This document shows positions 1 through 7,728 of a DNA stretch of 17,206 nt, in pieces. The DNA comes from Cytophagales bacterium (GTDB taxonomy: Bacteria > Bacteroidota > Bacteroidia > Cytophagales > Cyclobacteriaceae), in the NCBI GenBank assembly GCA_029262935.1, contig JAJCYK010000306.1, positions 1 to 17,206 on the forward strand, written 5' to 3'. Both the position numbers and the translations under genes were made by a program. Each line of letters opens with the position of its first letter. Position 1 is the stretch's first letter. The notes under the pieces are model-generated. The model saw nothing but the letters and a program-made list of their open reading frames with translations. It was not told where the DNA came from and searched no databases.

Positions 1-226
1 TAAGGAGGCTGCTGATGTTGTATTTCCCGGATGGAAAATGATAGGCCATGCCGGGATTGCATATGGCCTTTTAAGCGATATGTATTTTGATCCAGAGACC
101 AAGTCTGGTATCGTATTTATTACCAACGGAAGTAAGAAGCCCATCGAATACGGCTCAGCTTCGTCGTTTTATCAGGTTGAAGAGGAAATTTTTAAAATCT
201 GTCATTTGTATCTGAAAGACAGTTAA
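1..226 (+). CDS. Serine hydrolase, beta-lactamase-like, C-terminal fragment
   Basis: The open frame runs in from the left edge (reading from base 2) and stops at TAA 224-226, so only about 74 C-terminal residues are present. They contain GHAGIAYGLLSDMYFDPET followed by GIVFITNG. This matches the end of class C beta-lactamase/penicillin-binding-like serine hydrolases, where H-x-G replaces the KTG box and is followed by a beta-strand hairpin and a 'DPE..GIV.ITNG' strand. The catalytic SxxK and YxN motifs would lie outside the window. The internal ATG at 38 is not a likely start, because homology-like sequence continues upstream of it. Substrate unknown. It is separated from the next operon by about 190 bp and is probably unrelated to it. 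Confidence 0.7.
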   Translation, partial: KEAADVVFPGWKMIGHAGIAYGLLSDMYFDPETKSGIVFITNGSKKPIEYGSASSFYQVEEEIFKICHLYLKDS

Positions 227-243
227 TTATCTCCGAAATACCA

Positions 244-259
244 GTACTTACTTCAGTAC
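244..259 (+). terminator. Weak hairpin after the serine hydrolase gene
   Basis: GTACT at 244-248 and AGTAC at 255-259 form a 5-bp stem with a 6-nt loop, 17 bases after the stop codon. A short T run (ATTTTC) follows. It is too short to be convincing, but it is the only stem near this gene end. Confidence 0.2.
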
Positions 260-355
260 GACATTTTCAGCTTTTACCAGATTTGATCTTTCAATTCAGC
301 TGCCGCATTAAAGGTGTGAATTATGATAAAAGTTTGGTATTTTGATTTGTGCAAA

Positions 356-390
356 GCACTTTAACCAGACAATTTCTGGGAATAAAGTGC
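356..390 (+). promoter_or_regulatory. Two-tier stem-loop in the leader of the large operon
   Basis: GCACTTTA (356-363) pairs perfectly with TAAAGTGC (383-390). Inside it, CCAGA (365-369) pairs with TCTGG (375-379) around a 5-nt loop. The two stems are separated only by one base on the left and three on the right, giving one hairpin with 13 base pairs. It ends 23 nt before the ATG at 414. A short alternative stem, GTGC (349-352) with GCAC (356-359), would compete with the outer stem. It could be a 5'-end mRNA stabiliser, an RNA regulatory element or a protein-binding site. No riboswitch class was recognised, and the -33/-7 promoter upstream is not clear. Confidence 0.45.
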
Positions 391-413
391 GGAATTAAAC
401 TCATCAAATTCTT

Positions 414-2189
414 ATGTGTCCACTAAATCACTCAGGCCAGAGCTTCCAAAGAATCATTGCCACAAAGATACTGGCATGCTTGGTCCTTTTGGTGCTTTTT
501 AGTTATTGTCAACCCCATGATCCTCCCCAGGCCGATTTGGATAATGGCGGACTTTTTCTTCCGGATGACTTTCAAGCCTTAGTAGTGGCAGATAGTGTTC
601 CTGGCAAAGTAAGACATTTAGTTGTTGGGTCGACTGGGAACATTTACGCCAAGCTGAAGTTCTCTGGTTCAGGAGGAGTTGCCGCTTTACAAGATCAAAA
701 CGGAGATGGAAAAGCGGATATTATTACGGCTTTCGCTGACTACGAAAGTGAAGGGAAATGGAGTTTACAAACAGGTATAAGAATTCATGAAGGGGATCTC
801 TATTTTAGTAGCGAACTTGCTGTTTATCGCATGAAGATGACACCTGGAGAACTGATTCCTCAGGGACCTATTGAGGTAGTATTGCAAGATGATCATGCGC
901 ATGGCCGACACGAGCATATTGCCAAACCTTTTGCCTTTGATAATAAGGGGAACTTATTTGTGCCTTTTGGAGCTCCCACAAACGCGTGCCAAGACCCAAA
1001 ACGTACTCCTGGTGCTCCTGGATTGGATCCCTGCCCACAGCTAGAAGACCATGCCGGGATATGGAAATTTGATGCTTCTAAGATAAATCAAACTCAAATT
1101 GACGGTGAAAAGTACGCTACGGGCATTCGCAGTGTAGTAGCCATGGACTGGAATCCTGCCGATGAGGAACTGTATATAGTAATACATGGAAGAGACGATT
1201 TATTCAGACTTTTTCCAGAGCGTTACAATTCCTGGCAAAGTGCTTTGTTACCCTCTGAGGAGTTTGTGAAAGTAACACCAGGTTCTAATTTTGGATGGCC
1301 CTACTGTTACTATGATCAAATAAGCGGGAAAAAAGTGCTTGGGCCTGAATATGGAGGAGACGGGGATAGTGTCGGACGTTGTGCGGATTTTAGTTTACCG
1401 GAAATTGGCTTTCCAGGTCATTGGGCTCCCAATGGGTTGTTCTTTTACCAAGGGGATCAATTTCCCGCTCGCTATAAGAACGGCGCTTTTATCGCTTTTC
1501 ATGGTTCTACCAACCGGGCGCCTTATCCACAATCCGGTTATTTCTTATGTTTTGTACCTTTCGAAAATGGAATACCTCAAACTTGGGAAGTATTCGCCGA
1601 TGGATTTGCCCAGGTGGATCCAATAGTAAATGTAAACGATGCCAAATATCGCCCTATGGGGATTGCTATGGGCCCGGATGGTTCACTTTATATTAGCGAC
1701 TCCAATCACGGTAAGATTTGGAGGATCATATATAACGGTGATCGCGAGACTTTCGGTTTAGCCCAGTTGGCTGCCATGGAGGCTAGAAAGGAACTTGCTC
1801 ATATTCGTACGCCACATATTACCGATGATAATATTCAAAAAGATCTCGTGGGGAAGGGGGAAGAACTTTACTACCTATATTGTGGAGCGTGTCACCAACA
1901 AAATGGAAAAGGTGCCAGTGGTCGTTTTCCGCCATTAGCTGATACCGATTGGGTCATAGGTGAAAAAGAAAGATTGATTTCCGTGGTTATGAATGGATTG
2001 GAAGGGTCTATTGAAGTAAATGGTGTGACTTATAACAACGTAATGCCTCAACACCGTTACCTCAATGATCAGGACTTGGCAGAAGTACTTACGTACATTC
2101 GACAAAATTTTGGAAACAATGCTTCGGAAATCACTAAGGAAGAAGTTGGCGAGGTGCGCACCAAAACCGAAAAACAAAATGAAAGCTAA
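414..2189 (+). CDS. PQQ-type sugar (sorbosone/glucose) dehydrogenase fused to cytochrome c, probable lipoprotein
   Basis: The N-terminus has a hydrophobic stretch ending in LFSYC (about residue 32), a possible though atypical lipobox. It is followed by a beta-propeller of roughly residues 45-445 like L-sorbosone/PQQ-dependent sugar dehydrogenases. Typical segments are GIRSVVAMDWNP, PGSNFGWPYCYYD, HGSTNRAPYPQSGY and GPDGSLYISDSNHGKIWRI. A class I cytochrome c domain (about 480-570) has CGACH with C490, C493 and H494, and a likely axial Met at M544 in NVMPQH. Family knowledge: these enzymes oxidise aldoses to lactones in the periplasm and pass electrons to the respiratory chain through the haem domain. 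First gene of an eight-gene plus-strand operon and the proposed entry step. The sugar is not shown by the sequence; PQQ binding itself is inferred from the family. Confidence 0.85.
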   Translation: MCPLNHSGQSFQRIIATKILACLVLLVLFSYCQPHDPPQADLDNGGLFLPDDFQALVVADSVPGKVRHLVVGSTGNIYAKLKFSGSGGVAALQDQNGDGKADIITAFADYESEGKWSLQTGIRIHEGDLYFSSELAVYRMKMTPGELIPQGPIEVVLQDDHAHGRHEHIAKPFAFDNKGNLFVPFGAPTNACQDPKRTPGAPGLDPCPQLEDHAGIWKFDASKINQTQIDGEKYATGIRSVVAMDWNPADEELYIVIHGRDDLFRLFPERYNSWQSALLPSEEFVKVTPGSNFGWPYCYYDQISGKKVLGPEYGGDGDSVGRCADFSLPEIGFPGHWAPNGLFFYQGDQFPARYKNGAFIAFHGSTNRAPYPQSGYFLCFVPFENGIPQTWEVFADGFAQVDPIVNVNDAKYRPMGIAMGPDGSLYISDSNHGKIWRIIYNGDRETFGLAQLAAMEARKELAHIRTPHITDDNIQKDLVGKGEELYYLYCGACHQQNGKGASGRFPPLADTDWVIGEKERLISVVMNGLEGSIEVNGVTYNNVMPQHRYLNDQDLAEVLTYIRQNFGNNASEITKEEVGEVRTKTEKQNES

Positions 2190-2198
2190 GATGAAATC

Positions 2199-2966
2199 AT
2201 GACTATATCCATAAGGTTACAAAAGATATTTGCTTACGCCCCTGAAGCGATAAAGGCTGGCTTTATTACGTTTATGTGCCTATGTGTAGGGTTTCCTTTA
2301 ATGCTCCATGCCCAAAACGATATGAATAAAAGCAATGTATTGCAAATCAACCCCACAGATGATTTTGAAATAACCGGACAAGGCACCAACCAGGCCTGGG
2401 AGCAAGTAGATTGGGTAAAGCTCAATCCATTGAGAAACCCTGGTGAGGTTTACGATACCCAAGTGAAGGTGCTATACTCATCACAAGGAATTTACTTCTT
2501 GTTCCAATGTCAGGATAAGGTCATTACGTCTACATTGAGAGAAGATTTTGCGGACCTCTACAACGAGGACGTTATCGAAGTGTTTTTGTGGACTGATGAG
2601 GCACAACCTATATATTTCGAGTACGAGCTGTCCCCTCATAACTACGAACTACCCATATTGGTACCTAAAATCAGCAACTCATTTATGGGTTGGCGCCCTT
2701 GGCATTATGAAGGGGATCGACGCACGCGTCATGCTACACATATCAAAAAAAGTAACACAGGTGAAGTAACAGGCTGGTCCGGAGAGTTTTTTATTCCCTA
2801 TCAACTGATGAAACCCCTAAACAATGTGCCTCCCAAACCAGGCACGGTCTGGAGGGCCAACATGTATCGTATTGATTACGACAAGGACACCGTATGGTGG
2901 GCCTGGCAACCCATTGTAAACAACTTTCACGATAATGAACTGTTCGGAACATTCGAATTCAAATGA
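2199..2966 (+). CDS. Secreted carbohydrate-binding family 9-like protein
   Basis: 255 residues with an N-terminal signal peptide: a hydrophobic segment at about 20-35 and a likely cleavage after LHA-Q. The rest (about 45-255) resembles the CBM9-like domain of Bacteroidota: an ITGQGTNQAWEQVDW start, LYSSQGIYFLFQCQDK, then ED-V-IEVFLW, ending with WRANMYRIDYD and HDNELFGTFEF. Such domains bind sugars or glycan ends, often as stand-alone periplasmic proteins of unknown exact role. It starts 9 bp after the dehydrogenase and overlaps the next gene by 4 bp (ATGA), which implies cotranscription and translational coupling. It could present a glycan to the dehydrogenase or be a non-enzymatic binding protein. 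A catalytic function cannot be assigned. Confidence 0.75.
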   Translation: MTISIRLQKIFAYAPEAIKAGFITFMCLCVGFPLMLHAQNDMNKSNVLQINPTDDFEITGQGTNQAWEQVDWVKLNPLRNPGEVYDTQVKVLYSSQGIYFLFQCQDKVITSTLREDFADLYNEDVIEVFLWTDEAQPIYFEYELSPHNYELPILVPKISNSFMGWRPWHYEGDRRTRHATHIKKSNTGEVTGWSGEFFIPYQLMKPLNNVPPKPGTVWRANMYRIDYDKDTVWWAWQPIVNNFHDNELFGTFEFK

Positions 2967-3925
2967 TTAAGCCAGCTACATATCGTTGCGTTAGGGGTTT
3001 GATTTGGGTAATACTTCTATGGAGTTGTCAAGGAGAAGAGAAAAGTTCACAATCTTCAATTGCAGTAGCATCCCCAGAGACTAGTGAAGACCGAAGCCAC
3101 CATACCAAACTACTTACTGCGGACTCTAGCTTTACTTCAGGAATAGAGGGGCCTGCGGTTTCAAATCAGGGAGATTTGTATGCCGTGAATTATCAACAAC
3201 AGGGCACTATCGGTAAAGTATCTCCTGATGGGCAGGTTAGCATTTTCGTTACTTTACCTGATAGCAGTGTAGGCAACGGAATCCGGTTTACACAAGGGGG
3301 CGACATGTTAATTGCAGATTATGTTCAGCACAATATTCTTCGCATTGATAAAGAAAGTAAAGAAATACGGGTGTGGGTTCATGAACCGAGGATGAACCAA
3401 CCGAATGATATTGCCATTACCAGTGGAGATATAGTATTTGCCAGTGATCCTAATTGGAGCGCTTCCACCGGCCAATTGTGGCGCATTGATGTCAACGGAA
3501 ATACCACCCTATTGGAAGAAAATATGGGTACTACCAACGGCTTGGAAGTTAGCCCAGATGAAACCATTCTTTATGTCAATGAAAGTGTTCAACGGAAAGT
3601 ATGGGCTTATGACCTTTCTCAAAAAGGTGAGATATCCAATAAGCGTTTGTTTATAGACTTTGAGGATTATGGTATGGACGGCATGCGCTGTGACCAAGAA
3701 GGTAATTTATATATTACGCGCTATGACAAAGGATCGGTAGTGATGGTTTCACCTCAGGGGGAAATACTCCACGAATATCGTACTAAAGGTATGAAGCCTA
3801 GCAACATCGCTTTTGGCGGACCTGAAGGTAAGACATGTTATGTGACCATGGCTGATCGAGGAAATATCGAAGTTTTTATGGCGGATTATCCCGGTAGGTC
3901 CTGGGCTTTATATAATACTAAATGA
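2963..3925 (+). CDS. SMP-30/gluconolactonase-like lipoprotein
   Basis: 320 residues. A short N-terminus leads into a hydrophobic segment ending LLWSC (C22), a probable lipoprotein signal. A six-bladed SMP-30/LRE propeller follows from about residue 50. The four expected divalent-metal ligands of the family can be placed: E62 in IEGPAV, N148 in NQPNDIAI, N192 in TNGLEVSPD and D239 in MDGMRCD. The motif SPDETILYVNES is characteristic. Family role: hydrolysis of aldonolactones to aldonic acids. Directly after a lactone-producing dehydrogenase this is a logical second step. The start ATG overlaps the stop of the CBM9-like gene. The substrate may be an acylamino-aldonolactone by context, but other lactones are possible. 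Confidence 0.85.
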   Translation: MIKPATYRCVRGLIWVILLWSCQGEEKSSQSSIAVASPETSEDRSHHTKLLTADSSFTSGIEGPAVSNQGDLYAVNYQQQGTIGKVSPDGQVSIFVTLPDSSVGNGIRFTQGGDMLIADYVQHNILRIDKESKEIRVWVHEPRMNQPNDIAITSGDIVFASDPNWSASTGQLWRIDVNGNTTLLEENMGTTNGLEVSPDETILYVNESVQRKVWAYDLSQKGEISNKRLFIDFEDYGMDGMRCDQEGNLYITRYDKGSVVMVSPQGEILHEYRTKGMKPSNIAFGGPEGKTCYVTMADRGNIEVFMADYPGRSWALYNTK

Positions 3926-3932
3926 TAAGACT

Positions 3933-5186
3933 ATGTTCAACATTAGACACATTCCACTAACTATTATAACCTGTATTTGTCTGCTTCTGGCTGGTTCAGT
4001 TAATGCACAGGAATTTGATATGGTTATTCAAGGCGGTCATGTAATAGACCCTAAAAATAACATAGATGGAATCATGGATGTGGCGATTAATGATGGTAAG
4101 ATCGCGCAAGTGGCTGCAAAAATAAGTGCGAATAAGGCTAAAACAGTGGTAGATGCTTCAGGCCTCGTAGTCACTCCCGGCATCTTGGACATCCACACGC
4201 ATAATTTTCACGGGGTTACAGGCCACAGCCTAAGCGACGGATTTCAAGGTTTGCCCACCGATGGATTTACCTTCAGGGCAGGAGTAACCACAGTCGTTGA
4301 TGTTGGAAGTTCGGGTTGGAAAAACTTTCCCACTTTTAAAAGTCAAACTATTGACCGCTCTAAAACTAGGGTTTTGGTATTTCTTAACATTGTAGGTGTC
4401 GGAATGAAAGGAGGCGCCCATGAGCAGGACCTCAACGATATGGATGCCAAACTCACGGCCATTACCGCTAAAAGATATTCGGATTATGTTGTTGGGGTAA
4501 AAGTTGCACACTATGGCGGGCCAGAATGGGAACCTGTTGAACGAAGCGTAAAAGCTGGCACACTTGCAAATATCCCAGTGATGGTAGATTTTGGAGGGGT
4601 AGAACCTGAACTATCTCTGGAAACATTACTAATGGAAAAACTTCGACCCGGAGATATCTTGACCCATGCTTTTGCTCACGTGAAAGGCCGAGTTCCCATA
4701 GTAAACGAAAATGGAAAGTTAGAGCCGTTTATTCAGGAAGCTCAAAAAAGAGGGATCGTATTTGATGTAGGACATGGTGGAGGTAGTTTTTTATACGAAC
4801 AAGCGGTTCCAGCAATGAAACAAGGCTTCAAACCCAATACTATTAGTACTGATCTACACACCGGTAGTATGAATGGAGGCATGAAAGACATGGCCAACGT
4901 GATGTCCAAATTCCTTAATATGGAAATGTCTTTGCCGGAGGTTATCGCCAGTTCCACTTGGATATCCGCCCAAGTTATAAAGCGACCGGATTTAGGTCAC
5001 CTGACAGTAGGTGCAGAAGCAGACTTGGCAATCTTTCAATTGCAAAAAGGAGACTTTGGTTTTATAGATGTGCGCAAAATGAAAATGAAGGGTTCACAGA
5101 AGTTGGTCTGTGAGCTAACCATTAGAAATGGTCAAGTGGTTTATGATTTAAACGGAATAGCAAGCCCCGTGTGGGACGCCAAATAG
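3933..5186 (+). CDS. Secreted amidohydrolase/deacetylase (dihydroorotase-like, Atu3266/EF_0837 type)
   Basis: 417 residues with a clear signal peptide (hydrophobic 7-23, cleavage near VNA-Q). The mature part is an amidohydrolase-superfamily enzyme: small N-terminal beta domain with VIQGGHVIDP, then the TIM barrel. Metal-site candidates are H88 and H90 (IHTHNF), K190 as the carboxylated lysine (VGVKVAHYG), H245 (THAFAHV), H281 (VGHGGG) and D307 (STDLHTG). The C-terminal LGHLTVGAEADLAIF strand is typical. Known relatives are deacetylases or esterases of small N- or O-acetyl acids, and in several bacteria they sit beside SelA-like PLP enzymes as here. Proposed role: removal of the acetyl group from an N-acetylated aldonic acid. 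Export is unusual for this family and matches the other operon products. The gap to the preceding gene is 7 bp. Confidence 0.8.
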   Translation: MFNIRHIPLTIITCICLLLAGSVNAQEFDMVIQGGHVIDPKNNIDGIMDVAINDGKIAQVAAKISANKAKTVVDASGLVVTPGILDIHTHNFHGVTGHSLSDGFQGLPTDGFTFRAGVTTVVDVGSSGWKNFPTFKSQTIDRSKTRVLVFLNIVGVGMKGGAHEQDLNDMDAKLTAITAKRYSDYVVGVKVAHYGGPEWEPVERSVKAGTLANIPVMVDFGGVEPELSLETLLMEKLRPGDILTHAFAHVKGRVPIVNENGKLEPFIQEAQKRGIVFDVGHGGGSFLYEQAVPAMKQGFKPNTISTDLHTGSMNGGMKDMANVMSKFLNMEMSLPEVIASSTWISAQVIKRPDLGHLTVGAEADLAIFQLQKGDFGFIDVRKMKMKGSQKLVCELTIRNGQVVYDLNGIASPVWDAK

Positions 5187-5189
5187 CCT

Positions 5190-6305
5190 ATGAATGGAAT
5201 ATATAAGTACTTACTATATGCAGCCCTAGCATGTTTAATTGCTATTGTGTTTATGATGCTGTCCGGGTCTGGGCCCAGTTCAGGACCCTTGGTCGTGGCA
5301 TTTTTTTTACTGTTAGCTATTGGTTTTAGAGGATCTGCATTTTATAAGGGTTTCACCTATACCACCATCATTCTAGCTGCGGTTACGGCCGCCATGTTCT
5401 ATCCTCAGTATTTTCAAAGCGCAGGGGGTTATGAATTAAAAAAACTGATTGTTCCTTTACTAATGATTATCATGTTTGGCATGGGAACAGCCATGAGTTT
5501 CAATGACTTTGTAGGAGTAATCAAAATGCCTAAAGGTGTTTTAGTAGGATTGATTTGCCAATTCACCATAATGCCCGTACTCGGCTTTAGTATTGCGTAT
5601 TTATTTGGCTTTCCTGCGGAAATTGCCGCTGGTGTTATATTAATTGGTTCATCTCCTAGTGGTTTGGCTTCCAATGTGATGGCCTACCTAGCCAAAGCCA
5701 ATTTGGCGTTATCTGTGACATTGACTGCAGTCGCCACTTTACTAGCCCCTTTGATGACACCTTTTCTAATGAAAGTCCTGGCTGGTCAGTTAGTGCCTAT
5801 CGATTTCTTAGGTATGATGTGGAGTATTGTGAAAATTGTAATCATCCCCATTGTTGCTGGTTTGGTCTTTAATAAGATTTTCCATGGTAAAGCTCAATGG
5901 TTGGACAAAGCCATGCCCATAGTATCTATGGCGGGAATTGCCGTGATCATTACCATAATAACGGCTTTGGGGAGAGATGACCTGCTTACTATTGGAATTG
6001 CTTTAGTAATTGCCGCTATTATCCACAATACTGCTGGTTATTTCCTTGGCTATTGGGGTTGCCGCTTATTAAAAATGCCCGAGAAAGATTGCCGTACAAT
6101 TGCCCTGGAGGTAGGTATGCAAAACGGCGGACTGGCTTCAGGGATTGCTGTGGAAATGGGAAAAGTGTCTACTATCGGCTTGGCTCCGGCTATTTTCGGA
6201 CCTTGGATGAATATATCCGGTTCTTCCCTGGCTACCTGGTGGAGAGATAAAAGTATTGAAACTTCCAAAACTAAAACTGAACATGAAGAAAAATCACGTG
6301 ATTAA
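5190..6305 (+). CDS. BASS-family (bile acid:sodium symporter-like) organic-acid transporter
   Basis: 371 residues, strongly hydrophobic with about 10-11 membrane segments. Family signatures are GSSPSGLASNVMAYLAKAN followed by LSVTLTAVATLLAPLMTP, and EVGMQNGGLA with E307 and Q311, which correspond to the sodium-binding Glu and Gln of bacterial homologues. BASS proteins import organic anions (bile acids, pyruvate, pantothenate-type acids) with sodium across the inner membrane. It starts 3 bp after the amidohydrolase and its end overlaps the RraA-like gene, so it is part of the operon. It is the only transporter in the window and the only operon product without a periplasmic location. The likely cargo is an acid produced by the exported enzymes, for example pyruvate or a keto-deoxy acid. 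Specificity cannot be read from sequence. Confidence 0.85.
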   Translation: MNGIYKYLLYAALACLIAIVFMMLSGSGPSSGPLVVAFFLLLAIGFRGSAFYKGFTYTTIILAAVTAAMFYPQYFQSAGGYELKKLIVPLLMIIMFGMGTAMSFNDFVGVIKMPKGVLVGLICQFTIMPVLGFSIAYLFGFPAEIAAGVILIGSSPSGLASNVMAYLAKANLALSVTLTAVATLLAPLMTPFLMKVLAGQLVPIDFLGMMWSIVKIVIIPIVAGLVFNKIFHGKAQWLDKAMPIVSMAGIAVIITIITALGRDDLLTIGIALVIAAIIHNTAGYFLGYWGCRLLKMPEKDCRTIALEVGMQNGGLASGIAVEMGKVSTIGLAPAIFGPWMNISGSSLATWWRDKSIETSKTKTEHEEKSRD

Positions 6306-7218
6306 ATTTTGTTTGGTCACCGTCATTTTCATGGCCACCAACATAATATTAACTGGTCAGACCATCAGCAAAGAAGAGCTGGTCTTTTACACTGCCCAAT
6401 GGCAGGGAGAGCGGTTTGCAGATGGAAGGCCGAAAGTCCCAGATGACCTATTGGAACGTTTGAAAAGCATTTCCATAGAGGAAGCTTGGGGGGTATTACG
6501 AGGGGAAGGATATCATAATCAATTTGAGGGTAACTGGCAAATGATTCATGCTGATCACCCAGTGATAGGAAGAGCCTTAACGGTGCAATACCTACCTAAT
6601 CGTCCAGATTTCAATAAGCAGATTAAGGATAAGGGAACCGCCGAAGGGCGTATAGGCAATACCAATAGCTGGCCCATAGACATGTTGACAATAGGAGATG
6701 TATATGTAGCGGACGGTTTTGGAAAAATTGTGGACGGTACCCTAATTGGTGATAACTTGGGCAATTCTATTTTCGCTAAATCGGGGAACGGAGTAGTGTT
6801 TAATGCAAGCTCCCGCGATCTGGAAGGTTTGTCACAAATCGAAGGGTTCAATGCATTTGTGAAAGGATGGCATCCTTCCTATTTAACTGAGGTCATGCTT
6901 TCCGGTATTAATGTGCCCATTCGCATGGGGGCGGCGACCGTGTTGCCAGGGGACGTGGTGTTGGCCAAACGAGAAGGTGTTATTTTTATCCCTGCACACC
7001 TGGCTGAAAAAGTGGTGGTCACTGCAGAGGTAGTAATGCTTAGAGATAGATTTGGAATTCAGAGGCTTAAAGAGGGAAAATATACCCCTGGTCAAATAGA
7101 TAACCGATGGTCGGACACTATTGAAAAGGACTTCTCGCAATGGCTTAGAGACCATATGGATGAATTACCTGTGCCTAAAGCTCAAATTCAAGAATTATTA
7201 AAAACCAGAACTTGGTAA
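6283..7218 (+). CDS. Secreted RraA/HMG-CHA aldolase-like protein
   Basis: The start is set at ATG 6283, because from there the product begins MKKNH with a 20-residue hydrophobic core ending near LTGQ, a good signal peptide. The in-frame ATG at 6256 would add nine charged residues ahead of it. The gene overlaps the BASS stop by 23 bp. The mature protein (about 290 residues) has the RraA-like fold in its second half: GDVYVADGFG, GDNLGNSIFAKSGNGVVF, then NASSRD with Arg and Asp (residues 187/188 counted from 6256; 178/179 here), then GINVPIRMGAATVLPGDVV. In 4-hydroxy-4-methyl-2-oxoglutarate aldolases the equivalent Arg binds pyruvate and the Asp binds the metal, so aldolase or decarboxylase activity on 2-oxo acids is possible. 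Such proteins are often misnamed RNase E inhibitor or demethylmenaquinone methyltransferase. The N-terminal region is longer than in classic RraA proteins. Confidence 0.8.
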   Translation: MKKNHVIKFCLVTVIFMATNIILTGQTISKEELVFYTAQWQGERFADGRPKVPDDLLERLKSISIEEAWGVLRGEGYHNQFEGNWQMIHADHPVIGRALTVQYLPNRPDFNKQIKDKGTAEGRIGNTNSWPIDMLTIGDVYVADGFGKIVDGTLIGDNLGNSIFAKSGNGVVFNASSRDLEGLSQIEGFNAFVKGWHPSYLTEVMLSGINVPIRMGAATVLPGDVVLAKREGVIFIPAHLAEKVVVTAEVVMLRDRFGIQRLKEGKYTPGQIDNRWSDTIEKDFSQWLRDHMDELPVPKAQIQELLKTRTW

Positions 7219-7248
7219 ATTAAAACAATACTGAAAAATTTTTAAATC

Positions 7249-7716
7249 ATGAAAAAATCCGTAAAGTCCAACAGAAGAACTGCAGTAAAAGCTATGGTGG
7301 CCACTGCCGCTGCCGTAGGAGGTGGTGTATTAGGGGTAGCCGCAGCCGCTCCAGGTAAAAAGGTCGTTGGTGAGATACAAGGTTCACAGCAAGTGCCTTT
7401 ATTCTCCAGCGCTGTAGCTCATGGTAACACGTTGTACCTGGCGGGAAAAGGGGCCCATTTTGAAGGCGACATCTCTGCGCACACCAAGCATGTATTGGAC
7501 GAGTTACAAAAAGAATTAGAAAAGCATGGATCCTCTATGGAGAAGGTGTTGAAAGTTAATGTATACCTGCACGACTTGGCTGATTATAAAGCGATGAATG
7601 AGGCCTACAGGGGTCGTTTTGGAGATAATCCCCCCGTAAGAACTACGGTGGCGACTTATGGCGGAGTACCGGGTAATAGCCTGGTAGAAATTGATTGTAT
7701 TGCAGCTTTGGACTAA
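7249..7716 (+). CDS. RidA family enamine/imine deaminase with a Tat-like export signal
   Basis: 155 residues. Residues 1-36 form a twin-arginine-like signal: SNRRTAVKAM then an Ala/Gly/Val-rich segment to AAAAPGKK. The remaining 115 residues are a complete RidA (YjgF/YER057c/UK114) domain: FSSAVAHGNTLYLAGKG, then VLKVNVYLHDLADYKAMNEAY, and FGDNPPVRTTVA. The conserved Arg that binds the substrate carboxylate is R131 and the conserved Glu is E147 (LVEIDCIA). RidA proteins hydrolyse reactive enamines/imines released by PLP lyases to 2-oxo acids and ammonia. The gene stands 12 bp before a PLP-enzyme gene that also has a Tat signal, which strongly suggests the two enzymes act together. RidA proteins are normally cytosolic, so the exported form is notable. 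The Tat assignment is from the motif only. Confidence 0.85.
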   Translation: MKKSVKSNRRTAVKAMVATAAAVGGGVLGVAAAAPGKKVVGEIQGSQQVPLFSSAVAHGNTLYLAGKGAHFEGDISAHTKHVLDELQKELEKHGSSMEKVLKVNVYLHDLADYKAMNEAYRGRFGDNPPVRTTVATYGGVPGNSLVEIDCIAALD

Positions 7717-7728
7717 AACAATGAAACC

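Noticed and set aside
338..344. TATTTTG as a -7 promoter element for the large operon
   Set aside because: One base short of the TAnnTTTG pattern and without a TTTG -33 element at the right distance.
6256..6282. Upstream ATG for the RraA-like gene
   Set aside because: It adds nine lysine-rich residues ahead of a normal signal peptide and extends the overlap with the BASS gene to 50 bp. ATG 6283 gives a standard signal peptide.
7234..7243. AAAAATTTTT palindrome between the RraA-like and RidA genes as a terminator
   Set aside because: Pure A/T with no GC stem or proper loop, in a 30-bp gap inside an operon; better seen as an AT-rich translation-start region.
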